Below, in pieces: positions 25,174-34,082 of a DNA stretch of 64,000 nt. Origin of the DNA: CAZHAC01 sp964383855. GTDB lineage: Bacteria; Chloroflexota; Dormibacteria; Dormibacterales; Dormibacteraceae. The notes beneath the pieces were generated by a model. The model saw only the letters and a list, made by a program, of their open reading frames with translations. It was not told the origin of the DNA and made no database searches. The stretch spans positions 1-64,000 of the forward strand of contig CAYLIP010000001.1 of assembly GCA_964383855.1 (NCBI GenBank). Reading direction: 5' to 3'. Made by a program: the position numbers and the translations under genes. Numbering within the stretch: position 1 is the first letter of the stretch; each line of letters begins with the position of its first letter.

Positions 25174-26179
25174 GCACCCGGACTGGCCGGTGCTCATGGT
25201 GGGCAGGGCGGGCGGCCCCGAGGAGCGGCTGGTCCCGGAAGCCGGCTTCGACCTCGAGGTGATCGCCATCCAGGGCCTCGATCGCGACGCGCGCTGGAAG
25301 AACCTGTGGCTGCCGGCTGTGATCCCGCGCGCCTTCCTGCGCGGGCTGCGGATCGTCGACTCCTTCAAGCCCGACGTGGTGCTCGGCATGGGCGGCTACG
25401 CGATGGCGCCCGCGGTCTGGGCCGCCCGCCGGCGCCGGATCCCGTACGTCCTTCACGAGAAGGACGTGCGGCCGGGGCTGGCGACCCGGATGTTCGCCCG
25501 GCGCGCGGCGGCGGTCTGCACCACCCTGCCCGGCACCGGTGAGCGGCTTTCCGGCGTTCGCACCGTCCTGACCGGCATTCCCCTGCGCCCAGGCTTCCAG
25601 CGCCGGCAGGTGGAGGTGCCGCCGCGCCGGCTCCTGGTGACCGGCGGCAGCCAGGGCTCTCTGCGCCTCAACACCGCGGTCTGGTCGGTGCTGGACCAGC
25701 TCCTGGACCGGTTCGAGGAGGTGATCCACGTGGCCGGGCGGCAGGGTGCGGACGAGATCGGGCGGCGGGCCCGCCCGCGTTACCGGGCCATGGCCTTCTC
25801 GTCGGACATGCCGGGCCTCATGAGCCAGGCCGATCTCGTCGTCTCCCGGGCCGGCGTGGGCACGATCGGCGAGCTGGGCGCGGTCGGCCTGCCCGCGATC
25901 CTCGTACCCGGCGCCTTCGGCGGCCGCCACCAGGAGCTGAACGCGCAGGCGGTGGCGGAGGCGGGCGCGGCGGTCTGGGTCCGGGACGAGGAGTTCACCG
26001 GCAACAGGTTGCTGCTCGAGCTGGACCGGCTCACGCCCGAGCGGCTGGAGGCCATGGCCCGGGCGGCGCAGGCGCTGGGGCGGCCCGACGCCGGCCGGCG
26101 CGTGCTCGACGTGCTCGAGGAGGCGGCCGGCGGCGGCCTCCGGCCTGGCTCCAGGCCCGGCGAGGGCGTGCGGGCATGA
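25094..26179 (+). CDS. murG: UDP-GlcNAc--lipid I GlcNAc transferase
   Basis: MurG converts lipid I to lipid II on the inner membrane face. ATG 25094 gives the family N-terminus RVLISGGGTGGHLMPALAVA and has GCGGAGGA 5 nt upstream, so it is preferred although it lies 80 nt inside ftsW. The second glycine-rich loop TGGSQGSLRLN and the UDP-GlcNAc-binding LVVSRAGVGTIGELGAVGLPAILVP are clear. The length of 361 residues is normal. It overlaps murC by 4 nt. Confidence 0.96.
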   Translation: MRVLISGGGTGGHLMPALAVAQACRAEHPDWPVLMVGRAGGPEERLVPEAGFDLEVIAIQGLDRDARWKNLWLPAVIPRAFLRGLRIVDSFKPDVVLGMGGYAMAPAVWAARRRRIPYVLHEKDVRPGLATRMFARRAAAVCTTLPGTGERLSGVRTVLTGIPLRPGFQRRQVEVPPRRLLVTGGSQGSLRLNTAVWSVLDQLLDRFEEVIHVAGRQGADEIGRRARPRYRAMAFSSDMPGLMSQADLVVSRAGVGTIGELGAVGLPAILVPGAFGGRHQELNAQAVAEAGAAVWVRDEEFTGNRLLLELDRLTPERLEAMARAAQALGRPDAGRRVLDVLEEAAGGGLRPGSRPGEGVRA

Positions 26180-27474
26180 CGCGCGTCCACCTGATGGGTG
26201 CCGGGGGCGTCGGCGTCTCGGCGCTCGCCCGCGTCTACCTGGCCCGCGGCGACGAGGTCTCGGGCTGCGACCTCAGAGAGTCGGAGACGCTGCTCGCGCT
26301 CGAGGCCGAGGGCGCCCGCGTGGCGGTCGGCCACGATCCCGAGCACGTGCTCGGCAAGGATGTCCTCGTCTACTCGGGCGCCGTCCGCAGCGGGGCGGCC
26401 GAGGTGGAAGCGGCCAACGCCATGGGAGTCCACGTCCTCACGCGCGCCCAGGCCCTGGCCGAGCTGATCGAGGAGACCGATTCGATCGCGGTCACCGGCA
26501 GCGCCGGCAAGACCACGATCACGCACATGCTGGGGTCGATCCTGCTGGCCGCCGGCTGGGATCCCACCGTGCTGGTCGGCGACGGCGCCAACGCCCGCGC
26601 AGGCCGCTCCCGATGGCTGGTCGCCGAGGCCGACGAGTCCGACCGCTCGCTGGTGCTTCACCATCCCAGGCACGCCCTGCTCAGCAACGTCGACTTCGAC
26701 CATCCCGACCACTTCCAGGACATCGAGGACGTGGCCTCGGTCTTTCAACAGTTCCTCAGGAACCTGCCCCCCGAGGGCATCGCCGTGATCGGGGCCGACG
26801 ACCAGATCGCGGCCTCGCTCTCGACCACCGGCCGCCGCGTGACCTACGGCTTCGGCGAGAACGCCGACTACCGCTGCGGCGAGGAGCGTCCGTTCCCGCT
26901 CTGGCAGCGCGGCGTGCTGCTGGGCCAGGTCCGCCTCGAGGTCCCGGGCCGCCACAGCATCCTCAACGCGACCGGCGCGGCGGCGATGGCGCTCGAGCTG
27001 GGTGTGGAGTTCGGGGCGGTGGCTCGAGCCCTGGAGGACTTCACCGGCGCCCACCGGCGGATGGAGCGGCTGGGGTGGTGGATGGGCGCCACGCTCTACG
27101 ACGACTACGCCCACCATCCGACCAAGATCCGAGCCGCCCTGGCGGCGGCGCGGGAGCTCCGGCACCGGCGGCTGATCGTCGTCTTTCAGCCTCACCGCTA
27201 CACGCGGTTGGCCGCCCTGCTCGACGAGTTCACGCGGAGCTTCGACGTGGCCGACGCGGTGCTCGTGACCGACGTGTACTCGGCCGGGGAGGAGAACCTG
27301 ACCGGGATCTCGGGTGAGGTCCTCGCTGCGCGCATGCGCAACGCCCGGTTCGCGCCCGACTTCGCGGCCGTCCGCCAGGAGCTGAGTCAGCTGGTGGGGG
27401 AGGGCGACCTGGTGCTCTTCATGGGAGCGGGCGATATCTGGAAGCTGGGACGTGAGCTGGCTGACGCCGGATAG
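26176..27474 (+). CDS. murC: UDP-MurNAc--L-alanine ligase
   Basis: MurC adds the first amino acid to UDP-MurNAc. The 432-residue protein has the dinucleotide-like N-terminus RVHLMGAGGVGVSALARVYL, the ATP loop VTGSAGKTTITHML (about 106-119; usually GTHGKTTT), the VDFDHPDHFQDIEDV motif and the C-terminal DDYAHHPTKIRAALAAAREL motif. The loop variant is within the range of functional ligases. The end overlaps murB by 23 nt. Confidence 0.96.
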   Translation: MTRVHLMGAGGVGVSALARVYLARGDEVSGCDLRESETLLALEAEGARVAVGHDPEHVLGKDVLVYSGAVRSGAAEVEAANAMGVHVLTRAQALAELIEETDSIAVTGSAGKTTITHMLGSILLAAGWDPTVLVGDGANARAGRSRWLVAEADESDRSLVLHHPRHALLSNVDFDHPDHFQDIEDVASVFQQFLRNLPPEGIAVIGADDQIAASLSTTGRRVTYGFGENADYRCGEERPFPLWQRGVLLGQVRLEVPGRHSILNATGAAAMALELGVEFGAVARALEDFTGAHRRMERLGWWMGATLYDDYAHHPTKIRAALAAARELRHRRLIVVFQPHRYTRLAALLDEFTRSFDVADAVLVTDVYSAGEENLTGISGEVLAARMRNARFAPDFAAVRQELSQLVGEGDLVLFMGAGDIWKLGRELADAG

Positions 27475-28372
27475 GAGGGCCTGGCTGGAGGCGCTGCCGG
27501 GCGTGGAGCGCGACCATCCGCTGGCCAGGCACACCTCCTTCAACATCGGCGGCGCCGCTCAGTGGTTCATCGAGTCGGGCCGGGCCGAGGAGCTGGAGCG
27601 GCTGGTGGGGGGCTGCAGCGAGCGCGGCATCCCCCATCTCCTGCTCGGCGCGGGCACCAACCTGCTGATCGCCGACGCCGGGGTGGAGGGCCTGGTGATC
27701 CGCTGCGTCAACCGCGACGTGCACATGCTGGAGGGCGATCGGGTGCGCGCCGGCGCCGGCATCAAGATGATGCGCCTGGCCCGCCTGGCCGCCGACCACG
27801 GGCTGGTCGGCTTCGAGTTCGCGATCGGTGTGCCGGGCACGGTCGGAGGGGCCGTCTACCAGGACGCCGGCTGCTGGGGCCGGGAGCTGCGCGAGGTCCT
27901 GGTCGAGGCGGAGGGATTCCTCCCCGGTCGCGGACGCCGGCGCTGGCAGCCGGCCGACCTCGCACTCGGCTACCGCACCTCGGCCTTCCGCGACGGCGAA
28001 CTCCGCGGCGCGCTGCTGATCTCGGCCACGATCCAGCTGTCGCCGGGCGACGGCGAGGCCGCCAAGCGGGAGATGGCGCGGCTGACGGCGGAGCGCAACC
28101 GCAGCCAGCCGATCCGGACCAAGAACTGCGGCTCGGTCTTCAAGAACCCGCCCGGCGACTCCGCCGGCCGGCTGGTCGAGGCGGCCGGCATGAAGGGCGC
28201 CCGGCGCGGTGGCGCCCAGGTCTCCGAGCAGCACGCCAACTTCATCGTCAACACCGGCGGTGCCACCGCCGCCGACGTCCGGGGCCTGATCGAGGAGATC
28301 CAGGGCCGTGTCAGGGACGGCTTCGGGGTGGACCTGGAGACCGAGGTCGAGATGGTGGGACGGTGGCCGTGA
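27452..28372 (+). CDS. murB: UDP-N-acetylenolpyruvoylglucosamine reductase
   Basis: MurB reduces UDP-GlcNAc-enolpyruvate to UDP-MurNAc using FAD and NADPH. The 306-residue protein shows LARHTSFNIGGAAQWFIE and LLGAGTNLLIAD (FAD binding), EFAIGVPGTVGGAVYQDAG, the LGYRTSAFR segment, and CGSVFKNPPGDSAGRLVEAA with the substrate-binding residues. The type lacking the extra C-terminal loop of the E. coli enzyme fits. The GTG start lies 23 nt inside murC. Confidence 0.96.
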   Translation: MSWLTPDRRAWLEALPGVERDHPLARHTSFNIGGAAQWFIESGRAEELERLVGGCSERGIPHLLLGAGTNLLIADAGVEGLVIRCVNRDVHMLEGDRVRAGAGIKMMRLARLAADHGLVGFEFAIGVPGTVGGAVYQDAGCWGRELREVLVEAEGFLPGRGRRRWQPADLALGYRTSAFRDGELRGALLISATIQLSPGDGEAAKREMARLTAERNRSQPIRTKNCGSVFKNPPGDSAGRLVEAAGMKGARRGGAQVSEQHANFIVNTGGATAADVRGLIEEIQGRVRDGFGVDLETEVEMVGRWP

Positions 28373-29313
28373 GGGTGGCGGTCCTGGCCGGCGGCCGCTC
28401 GGCGGAGCGCGAGGTGTCACTGCGATCGGGGGCCCAGTGCGCCGCCGCGCTCCGTTCGGCGGGCCACGTCGTCACCCAGCTCGACCTCGACGGGTCGACC
28501 TGGGATGCGCTCCGCGACGGCGCCTTCGACTGCGTGTTCATCGCCCTTCACGGCCGCCTCGGCGAGGACGGATCGGTGCAGGGCATGTGCGAGCTCCTGC
28601 GGCTGCCGTACACGGGCTGCGGCATCCTCTCCAGCGCGCTTTGCATCGACAAGACGCTCAGCAACCGGCTGCTCGCCGCCGCCGGGCTGCCCGTCCCCGA
28701 GTTCGAGGAGCTCGCCGCGGTGGGCGATCTCCAGGCCGATACGGTGGAGCGCCTGGTCCGGACGTACGGACTGCCGCTGGTGGTCAAGCCGGTGCGCGAG
28801 GGCTCGACGATCGGGCTCACGGTCGCCCGCAGCGAGGACGCCGTCGGCGACGGCCTGGTCCTGGCCGGGCGCTACGACCGCCGCGTGCTCGTCCAGCGCT
28901 TCGTGCGCGGGACCGAGATCACCGTCGGCGTGCTCGCCACCCCCGATGTCCAGGTCCTGCCCACGCTCGAGATCACCTACGAGGAGGAGGAGTACAGCTA
29001 CCACGCCAAGTACACGGCCGGCGCCTCCCACCACATCATCCCGGCGCGCCTTCCGGAGCCAACGCGGGAGCGGGCGGCCCGCCTTTCCGAAGAGGCCTTC
29101 CGCGTGCTCGGCTGCGAGGGCATGGCCCGCATCGACTTCATCGTCGACGCCGGCGGCGAGCCATGGATTCTCGAGGTCAACACGGTGCCCGGGATGACCG
29201 AGCTCTCGCTGCTGCCCGACGCCGCCCGGGCGGCCGGCATCGAGTTCCCCGATTTGTGCGACCGGCTCGTTCGCCACGCGGTTGAGCGCGCCGTCGGCAC
29301 GGTGGGTCCATGA
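28369..29313 (+). CDS. ddl: D-alanine--D-alanine ligase
   Basis: Ddl makes the D-Ala-D-Ala dipeptide used by MurF. The 314-residue ATP-grasp enzyme begins VRVAVLAGGRSAEREVSLRS, with LHGRLGEDGSVQGMCELLRL, LVVKPVREGSTIGLTVA and the late FIVDAGGEPWILEVNTVPGM motifs. GTG 28369 is preferred because it forms a GTGA overlap with the murB stop and leaves a short family-like N-terminus; GTG 28363 would add two residues. It overlaps ftsQ by 4 nt. Confidence 0.96.
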   Translation: MRVAVLAGGRSAEREVSLRSGAQCAAALRSAGHVVTQLDLDGSTWDALRDGAFDCVFIALHGRLGEDGSVQGMCELLRLPYTGCGILSSALCIDKTLSNRLLAAAGLPVPEFEELAAVGDLQADTVERLVRTYGLPLVVKPVREGSTIGLTVARSEDAVGDGLVLAGRYDRRVLVQRFVRGTEITVGVLATPDVQVLPTLEITYEEEEYSYHAKYTAGASHHIIPARLPEPTRERAARLSEEAFRVLGCEGMARIDFIVDAGGEPWILEVNTVPGMTELSLLPDAARAAGIEFPDLCDRLVRHAVERAVGTVGP

Positions 29314-30266
29314 CCGGCCCCGGGCGGCCCTCGCGGCGGCGGCGCGCGTCTCGCCTGCCGCGCATCGAGTGGCCGCGGCCGCCTTCGGCGCCGCCGCTGC
29401 GCGGACGCGAGTGGGCGCCCGGCAGCGGGCTGGAGGACGAGCCCCGACCCCGGCGCCGCTGGCGAGCCGCCGCCGCCGGCGCCGCCCTGGCCGAGGTGGC
29501 GCTCCTGGCCATCCTGTTCTTCAGCGGTGCCTTCCGGGTCCAGCAGGTGGTGGTGACCGGGAACCACCGGCTGACGGCGGCCCAGGTCCGCAGCCTGGCC
29601 GCGCTCGACCGTCCAAGCTCGGTGTTCGCCGTCGACCCGGCCGCGGTCCGCCACCGGCTGACGGCCGCGGCCTGGATCCGGGATGCGCGGGTGTCGGCCT
29701 CGATGCCGGGCCGCGTCGACATCGCGGTCGAAGAATGGCAGCCGGTCGCCGTCTTCGTGCCCGGCCCCCGGGGCCGTGGCTTCTACCTCTCCGACCAGGC
29801 GGTGGCGCTCGGCCCGGCGCCGGCCCCCAATGCGGCGCTCGAGATCGACGCTCCGGCCGCGGCCGACCCGCGGGCCGGCCAGCGCCCGCTCGACCCCCGG
29901 CTGCTGACCGCCTTCGTGAACATCAAGCGGGGCCTGCCGGCCCTCGTCGGCCAGGATGTCCGCTCCTTCGAGATCGACGGGTGCGGCAATGTGACCATGA
30001 CTACGCAGCGCGGCTGGAAGGCGTACTTCGGGCGGGTCATCACGCCGGAGGAGTTCGCCGGCCTGAATGCCAAGCTGGCCGCGCTGAAAGCGGTTTCCAC
30101 GGCCGAGAACCTGAACAGTCCGGACATCGAGTACGTCAACCTGATGAACCCCTCGCTGCCCGCCGTGGGGCCCCGTCCCCGCCCGGCTCCCACGCCGGCC
30201 AGGGGCGCCTCCCCGGCGCCGTCTCCCGCGCCCCCGACCGTGGCCCCGGTGGTGACTTGCAGGTAA
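29310..30266 (+). CDS. ftsQ: FtsQ/DivIB-like division protein
   Basis: This 318-residue bitopic protein has a basic cytoplasmic region (about residues 1-50), one transmembrane helix near 52-75 (AGAALAEVALLAILFFSGAF), then the POTRA-domain start FRVQQVVVTGNHRLTAAQVR and the DIAVEEWQPVAVFV strand. The C-terminal 35 residues are Pro/Ala-rich. FtsQ scaffolds FtsL and FtsI at the septum. Its position after ddl and before sbp and ftsA is canonical. The final codons overlap sbp by 10 nt. Confidence 0.9.
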   Translation: MTGPGRPSRRRRASRLPRIEWPRPPSAPPLRGREWAPGSGLEDEPRPRRRWRAAAAGAALAEVALLAILFFSGAFRVQQVVVTGNHRLTAAQVRSLAALDRPSSVFAVDPAAVRHRLTAAAWIRDARVSASMPGRVDIAVEEWQPVAVFVPGPRGRGFYLSDQAVALGPAPAPNAALEIDAPAAADPRAGQRPLDPRLLTAFVNIKRGLPALVGQDVRSFEIDGCGNVTMTTQRGWKAYFGRVITPEEFAGLNAKLAALKAVSTAENLNSPDIEYVNLMNPSLPAVGPRPRPAPTPARGASPAPSPAPPTVAPVVTCR

Positions 30267-30589
30267 TCGTCGTCGCCGCCGTCTGCGCCATCCTCGGCGT
30301 GGCGCTCGGCCTCATGTCGCCGGTCACCATCCCGGTGTCCTACGCGCGCTACACGGCGGTCGCGCTGCTGGCCGGCCTGGACTCCATCTTCGGAGCCTTC
30401 AAGGCCTACATCGCCGGCACCTTCCAGCCCCGCGTCTTCCTGACCGGTCTGGTCAGCAACATGGCGCTGGCGGGCGGGCTGACCTACGTCGGCGACAAGC
30501 TGGGCGTCGACCTCTCGATCGCCGCCATCGTCGCCTTCGGGGTTCGCATCTTCAACAACCTGGCGGCGATCCGACGGCACTACCTGTAG
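30257..30589 (+). CDS. sbp: Small basic protein Sbp family (DUF1290)
   Basis: This 110-residue membrane protein has three hydrophobic segments and the conserved VSYARYTAVALLAGLDSIFG, FLTGLVSNMALAG and VRIFNNLAAIRRHYL motifs of the Sbp family, which is found between divIB/ftsQ and ftsA in Bacillus and many Terrabacteria. Its molecular role is not established. The TTG start overlaps ftsQ by 10 nt. Its end overlaps the convergent lipoprotein gene by 38 nt. It closes the second block of the dcw cluster. Confidence 0.9.
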   Translation: MQVIVVAAVCAILGVALGLMSPVTIPVSYARYTAVALLAGLDSIFGAFKAYIAGTFQPRVFLTGLVSNMALAGGLTYVGDKLGVDLSIAAIVAFGVRIFNNLAAIRRHYL

Positions 30590-31658
30590 AGCCCGCGCGC
30601 ATGCTGGCCTCCGCGCAGCGGCCGGCGGCCATCCAGTCCGGCGCCTGCAGCCATTTCTCGACCCCCCAGAGGAGGATCACGCTGGCGCCGCTGTCGCGGT
30701 AGGCGGCGGCGCTCGACCGCAGGTCGGCGATCGTGAAGCCGTCGAGCCCGTTCCAGGGCGCGGCCTGCATCTCGGTCACCCAGAGGGCCTTGCCGGAGGC
30801 CGCGGCCCGCGCCGACCAGAACCGCAGGGCCTGCGCCTTCCAGCTGATGCGCTGCTCGGCGCCGGCCTGGGCGAGTGGGGTCGTCGGCGTCACCACGTAG
30901 ACATCGAGGCCGAGCGCGTCGCCCAGCGACAGAGCGTCCGCCGGGTGGCCGGCCGGCTTTCCGGCCAGCGTCTCGTAGAGCCAGCCGAACCGGCTCATCG
31001 CCGCCCGGTCGAGGTCGACGCTGGACGAGTTGTAGGTGGTGACCACGATCGGGTGCAGGTGGTCGATGGCGCGAAGCATGCCGATCTCCTGCCGGACCGA
31101 CTCAGCCGGCAGAGAGATGTCGCCGAGCTCCGCATTGGTGCTGTCGAGGGGCTCGTTCTCGATCTGCCAGGCGTAGAGGAGCGGGCTTGCCGCGTACCGC
31201 TTGAAGGTCAGGAACAGGTAACGGTGATAGGGGTGCGAGCCGACCAGCTCCTGGAGCACGCCGTCGCCGGCCGCCCAGTCGGGCAGGTGGAGCTCGGGAA
31301 AGACCAGGTTGCGAGCCCCGGCGACCAGGATGACGCGCGTCATGCGCCGGCTGCCGGAGGCGTCATAGTCGGCGACCACGCGCAGCAGGCCGTCGACCTC
31401 GCCGAAGTCCAGCGTCTGCTGCGCCGGCGACGCCTCGTCCCAGTACACCGGCAGCCGGACCAGGTCCGGGTGCAGGCGGAGCAGCAGCGTGCGCAGCGCG
31501 GCCTGGGAGTCGCTGCCCGGGGGCAGCAGCTTGGGGCTGAAGGAGAAGCCGACCAGGGGCGGGGGGCCGGGGCGAGCGGAGGGGGCCGGCCCGTCCAGTC
31601 CGCAGGCGACCACGGTGAGCGCCAGGACGAAGGCGACGGCCATCCGCAACCAGCGCAT
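30552..31658 (-). CDS. Lipoprotein with clan GH-A glycoside hydrolase-like fold
   Basis: The 368-residue protein begins with a signal peptide ending in LTVVACG, a lipobox, so it is probably membrane-anchored outside the cell. The body looks like a TIM-barrel hydrolase: YAWQIENEPLDS supplies the Asn-Glu-Pro acid/base motif of clan GH-A, and LWVTEMQAAPWNG supplies a candidate nucleophile glutamate. The strand-like LVGFSFSPKLLP and DLVRLPVYWDEA fit the first two barrel repeats. The polysaccharide target is unknown. It interrupts the dcw cluster and overlaps the end of sbp by 38 nt tail to tail. Confidence 0.7.
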   Translation of the reverse strand: MRWLRMAVAFVLALTVVACGLDGPAPSARPGPPPLVGFSFSPKLLPPGSDSQAALRTLLLRLHPDLVRLPVYWDEASPAQQTLDFGEVDGLLRVVADYDASGSRRMTRVILVAGARNLVFPELHLPDWAAGDGVLQELVGSHPYHRYLFLTFKRYAASPLLYAWQIENEPLDSTNAELGDISLPAESVRQEIGMLRAIDHLHPIVVTTYNSSSVDLDRAAMSRFGWLYETLAGKPAGHPADALSLGDALGLDVYVVTPTTPLAQAGAEQRISWKAQALRFWSARAAASGKALWVTEMQAAPWNGLDGFTIADLRSSAAAYRDSGASVILLWGVEKWLQAPDWMAAGRCAEASMRAGSTGSAVGSPPGC

Positions 31659-31705
31659 CAGGCGGGAGGATAGGGCCGCCGGCGGCGCCGATTGTCATGG
31701 ATTCG

Positions 31706-32554
31706 TCAGTTCCTGGGCGGCCCCTCGAGGAATGCGTCAATCAGGCGGCGCGCGATGCTGAAGCGGCCGGGCAGGGGCGGCAGCTGGTCGCCGGGGCCGA
31801 ACCATCCGGCATCGACGATCTCGCCGCCGGGTTGAAGGGAGATCTCGCCTTCGCGATGGCTGGCGACGAACCCGATCATGAGCTGGCTCGGGAAGGGCCA
31901 GGGCTGACTGCCGAAGTAGCGGACCGGGCCGACGTCGATGCCGACCTCTTCCCGGACCTCGCGCTCGACGGCCTCCTCGAGTGACTCCCCGGGCTCCACG
32001 AAGCCGGCCAGGACGCTGTAGAACCCGCCCCGAAAGGCCCGGTTCTGAGCCAGCAGCATCCGCTTGCCGCCGGGGGCGCCCGGCCCGGCGCCGTCGCGTT
32101 CGACGAGCATGATCACGGCCGGGTTGATGCGGGGGAAGTAGACGGCGCCGCAGCCCGGGCAGCGCCGCGCACGCTCCTCCTCGAGCGGCTCGGTGGGCGA
32201 CCCGCAGCGGCCGCAGAAAGCGTGGGTGCGGAACCACTCGGCGACCATGAAGGCGCGGCCGGCCACCGCATGCAGGTCGCCGTCGAGCCGGCCGAAGAGG
32301 TCGCGCAGCCCGGCCGCGGTCAGGCCGCCGGCCGGCTCCAGGCCGGAGTCGAGGGGGAGGCTGAAGCAGGCGACCCCGTCGAGGCGGCCGATGTAGATGG
32401 GGTCGGCCGCGGCCCCCATGGCGGCCAGCTCTTGGTGAGCCGGCAGCTGGTGACCCTCTCGGATGAGCAGCCGCTCCCCCAGGAAGGCGAAGACCAGGGA
32501 GTCCTCGCCCGGGCGCAGATGCAGATCGACGCCGGGCTCGAATCGCCTGCTCAC
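31706..32554 (-). CDS. nudC: NAD+ diphosphatase / NAD-RNA decapping Nudix hydrolase
   Basis: NudC splits NADH or NAD+ and removes NAD caps from RNA. The 282-residue protein has a zinc ribbon CGRCGSPTEPLEEERARRCPGCG (split as CGRCG and CPGCG, about residues 114-136), the Nudix box GFVEPGESLEEAVEREVREE followed by VGI, and the NudC-specific SQPWPFPSQLM motif. This last motif separates it from general Nudix enzymes. It follows the reverse-strand lipoprotein gene at 47 nt spacing on the same strand, and is divergent from ftsA. Confidence 0.93.
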   Translation of the reverse strand: MSRRFEPGVDLHLRPGEDSLVFAFLGERLLIREGHQLPAHQELAAMGAAADPIYIGRLDGVACFSLPLDSGLEPAGGLTAAGLRDLFGRLDGDLHAVAGRAFMVAEWFRTHAFCGRCGSPTEPLEEERARRCPGCGAVYFPRINPAVIMLVERDGAGPGAPGGKRMLLAQNRAFRGGFYSVLAGFVEPGESLEEAVEREVREEVGIDVGPVRYFGSQPWPFPSQLMIGFVASHREGEISLQPGGEIVDAGWFGPGDQLPPLPGRFSIARRLIDAFLEGPPRN

Positions 32555-32705
32555 CGGCTTCTGATCCTAAACTTGCATCCGGCGGCGCATCCACACGGCT
32601 ACTAGATGTAGCCTCGTGGGTACGGGCCGCGCCCTGATGCGGCCCAATTTGTAGCCCCTTCCAAGAAACCGCACACAACATCTAGTCGAAACGGCGCGCA
32701 CCCGC

Positions 32706-32711
32706 TATACT
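32706..32711 (+). promoter_or_regulatory. Candidate -10 element of the ftsA-ftsZ block
   Basis: TATACT matches the -10 consensus at five of six bases and lies in the 213-nt gap between divergent nudC and ftsA. Transcription would start near 32718, about 50 nt before ftsA. The hexamer 17 nt upstream (TAGTCG, about 32683) is a weak -35. The promoter is expected because two reverse genes cut ftsA off from the upstream dcw block. Confidence 0.45.
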
Positions 32712-32767
32712 GCGCCAGACCCGCCAAGTCACTCTCACCCGTCGTTCCAGGAGTCTTTGAAGCAACG

Positions 32768-34018
32768 TTGTCCCGGCGGAAGCGCGTAGCCGGTCTCGAT
32801 CTCGGCACCAGCCGGGTCGGGGTCGTGATCGGCGAGGTCGACGACTACGGCCAGGTCCAGCTGCTCGGCGTCGGCGAGGTGCCGAGCGAGGGCCTGCGCA
32901 AGGGCGTGGTCGTGAACATCGACAAGACCGTCCACGCCATTCACGGCGCCATGGTGGGCGCCGAGCGAATGGCCGGCGTCCGGGTCGAGTCGGCGGTCGT
33001 CTGTTTGGGCGGTCCCCACCTGCAGTCGCAGAACAGCCGCGGCGTGGTCGCCGTCTCGCGTGGCCGCGACTTCGAGATCTCCGGCGACGACGTCGACCGG
33101 GTGATCGAGGCGGCCCGGGCGGTGGCGATCCCAAGCGACCGCCAGGTCATCCATGTGCTGCCCCGGAGCTTCACCGTCGACGGCCAGGAGGGCGTGCGGG
33201 AGGCGGTCGGGATGACCGGGCAGCGGCTCGAGGTCGAGACCAACATCATCACGGGCGCCCAGACCTCGGTCCAGAACGTCATCAAGTGCATCCACCAGGC
33301 CGGCCTCGACGTCGACGATGTGGTCGCCCAGGGCCTGGCCAGCGGCGAGGGCGTGCTCACCGACAACGAGGTCAATCTCGGCGTCTGCCTGATCGATGTG
33401 GGCGCCGAGACGACCGACGTCGTGGTCTACAGCGAGGGCGCCGTGCTCAAGCTGGCGGTCCTGCCCGTCGGTGGCAACCACGTCACCAACGACATCGCGA
33501 TCGGCCTCCGCACCACCCCGCAGGACGCAGAGACGCTGAAGCTGAACTACGGGCACACGCTGCCCGACGTGATCCCAGCCGAGGAGCGGATCGAGGTCAG
33601 GCAGGTCGGCGGCGACCGCATCCAGGCCATGCCCCGCCGGTTCCTGGCCGAGATCATCGGCCCCCGCATGCGCGAGATCTTCAACCTTGCGCGCGAGGAG
33701 GTTCGGAAGAGCGGGTACGACGGGCTGCTCCCGGCCGGAGTGGTCGTCACCGGCGGCGCCGCGCGGCTCATGGGCACCACCGACGCAGCGCAGGCCGTCT
33801 TCGACTCCGCCGTCCGGCTCGGCCTGCCGACCGGCGTTGGCGGGCTCGCCGACCGGGCCGGCGGCCCTTCCTGGGCGGCCGCCGTCGGCCTCGTCAAGTG
33901 GGGCGCCCGCCTGCAGCCGGCGGGCATGGTCGCCACCGGGACGCGCGGCGACAGACAGCCGGTGGCGCTGGGTGCCGCTTACCACCGGACCGTGAGGTGG
34001 CTACGTGACTTTTTCTAG
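32768..34018 (+). CDS. ftsA: Cell division protein FtsA
   Basis: FtsA is the actin-like protein that tethers FtsZ to the membrane. The 416-residue sequence has the phosphate-1 loop VAGLDLGTSRVGVVIGEV, the SHS2-containing 1C domain (about 85-165), LIDVGAETTDVVVYSEG (phosphate 2) and VVVTGGAARLMG (adenosine motif). The C-terminus HRTVRWLRDFF is a short amphipathic membrane-targeting helix, as expected. The TTG start has AGGAG 14 nt upstream, a long spacing, but no better start is in frame. ftsZ follows. Confidence 0.95.
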   Translation: MSRRKRVAGLDLGTSRVGVVIGEVDDYGQVQLLGVGEVPSEGLRKGVVVNIDKTVHAIHGAMVGAERMAGVRVESAVVCLGGPHLQSQNSRGVVAVSRGRDFEISGDDVDRVIEAARAVAIPSDRQVIHVLPRSFTVDGQEGVREAVGMTGQRLEVETNIITGAQTSVQNVIKCIHQAGLDVDDVVAQGLASGEGVLTDNEVNLGVCLIDVGAETTDVVVYSEGAVLKLAVLPVGGNHVTNDIAIGLRTTPQDAETLKLNYGHTLPDVIPAEERIEVRQVGGDRIQAMPRRFLAEIIGPRMREIFNLAREEVRKSGYDGLLPAGVVVTGGAARLMGTTDAAQAVFDSAVRLGLPTGVGGLADRAGGPSWAAAVGLVKWGARLQPAGMVATGTRGDRQPVALGAAYHRTVRWLRDFF

Positions 34019-34082
34019 GGACGAGCAGCGACGGCAACTGGGATTCGAGGGGCTCCCGAACGAAAACGGCTTGGAGGTCGAT

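Noticed and set aside
34005..34082. GTG 34005 as the ftsZ start, overlapping ftsA
   Set aside because: The extra 26 residues are not typical of FtsZ, and ATG 34083 has a well-placed GGAGG.
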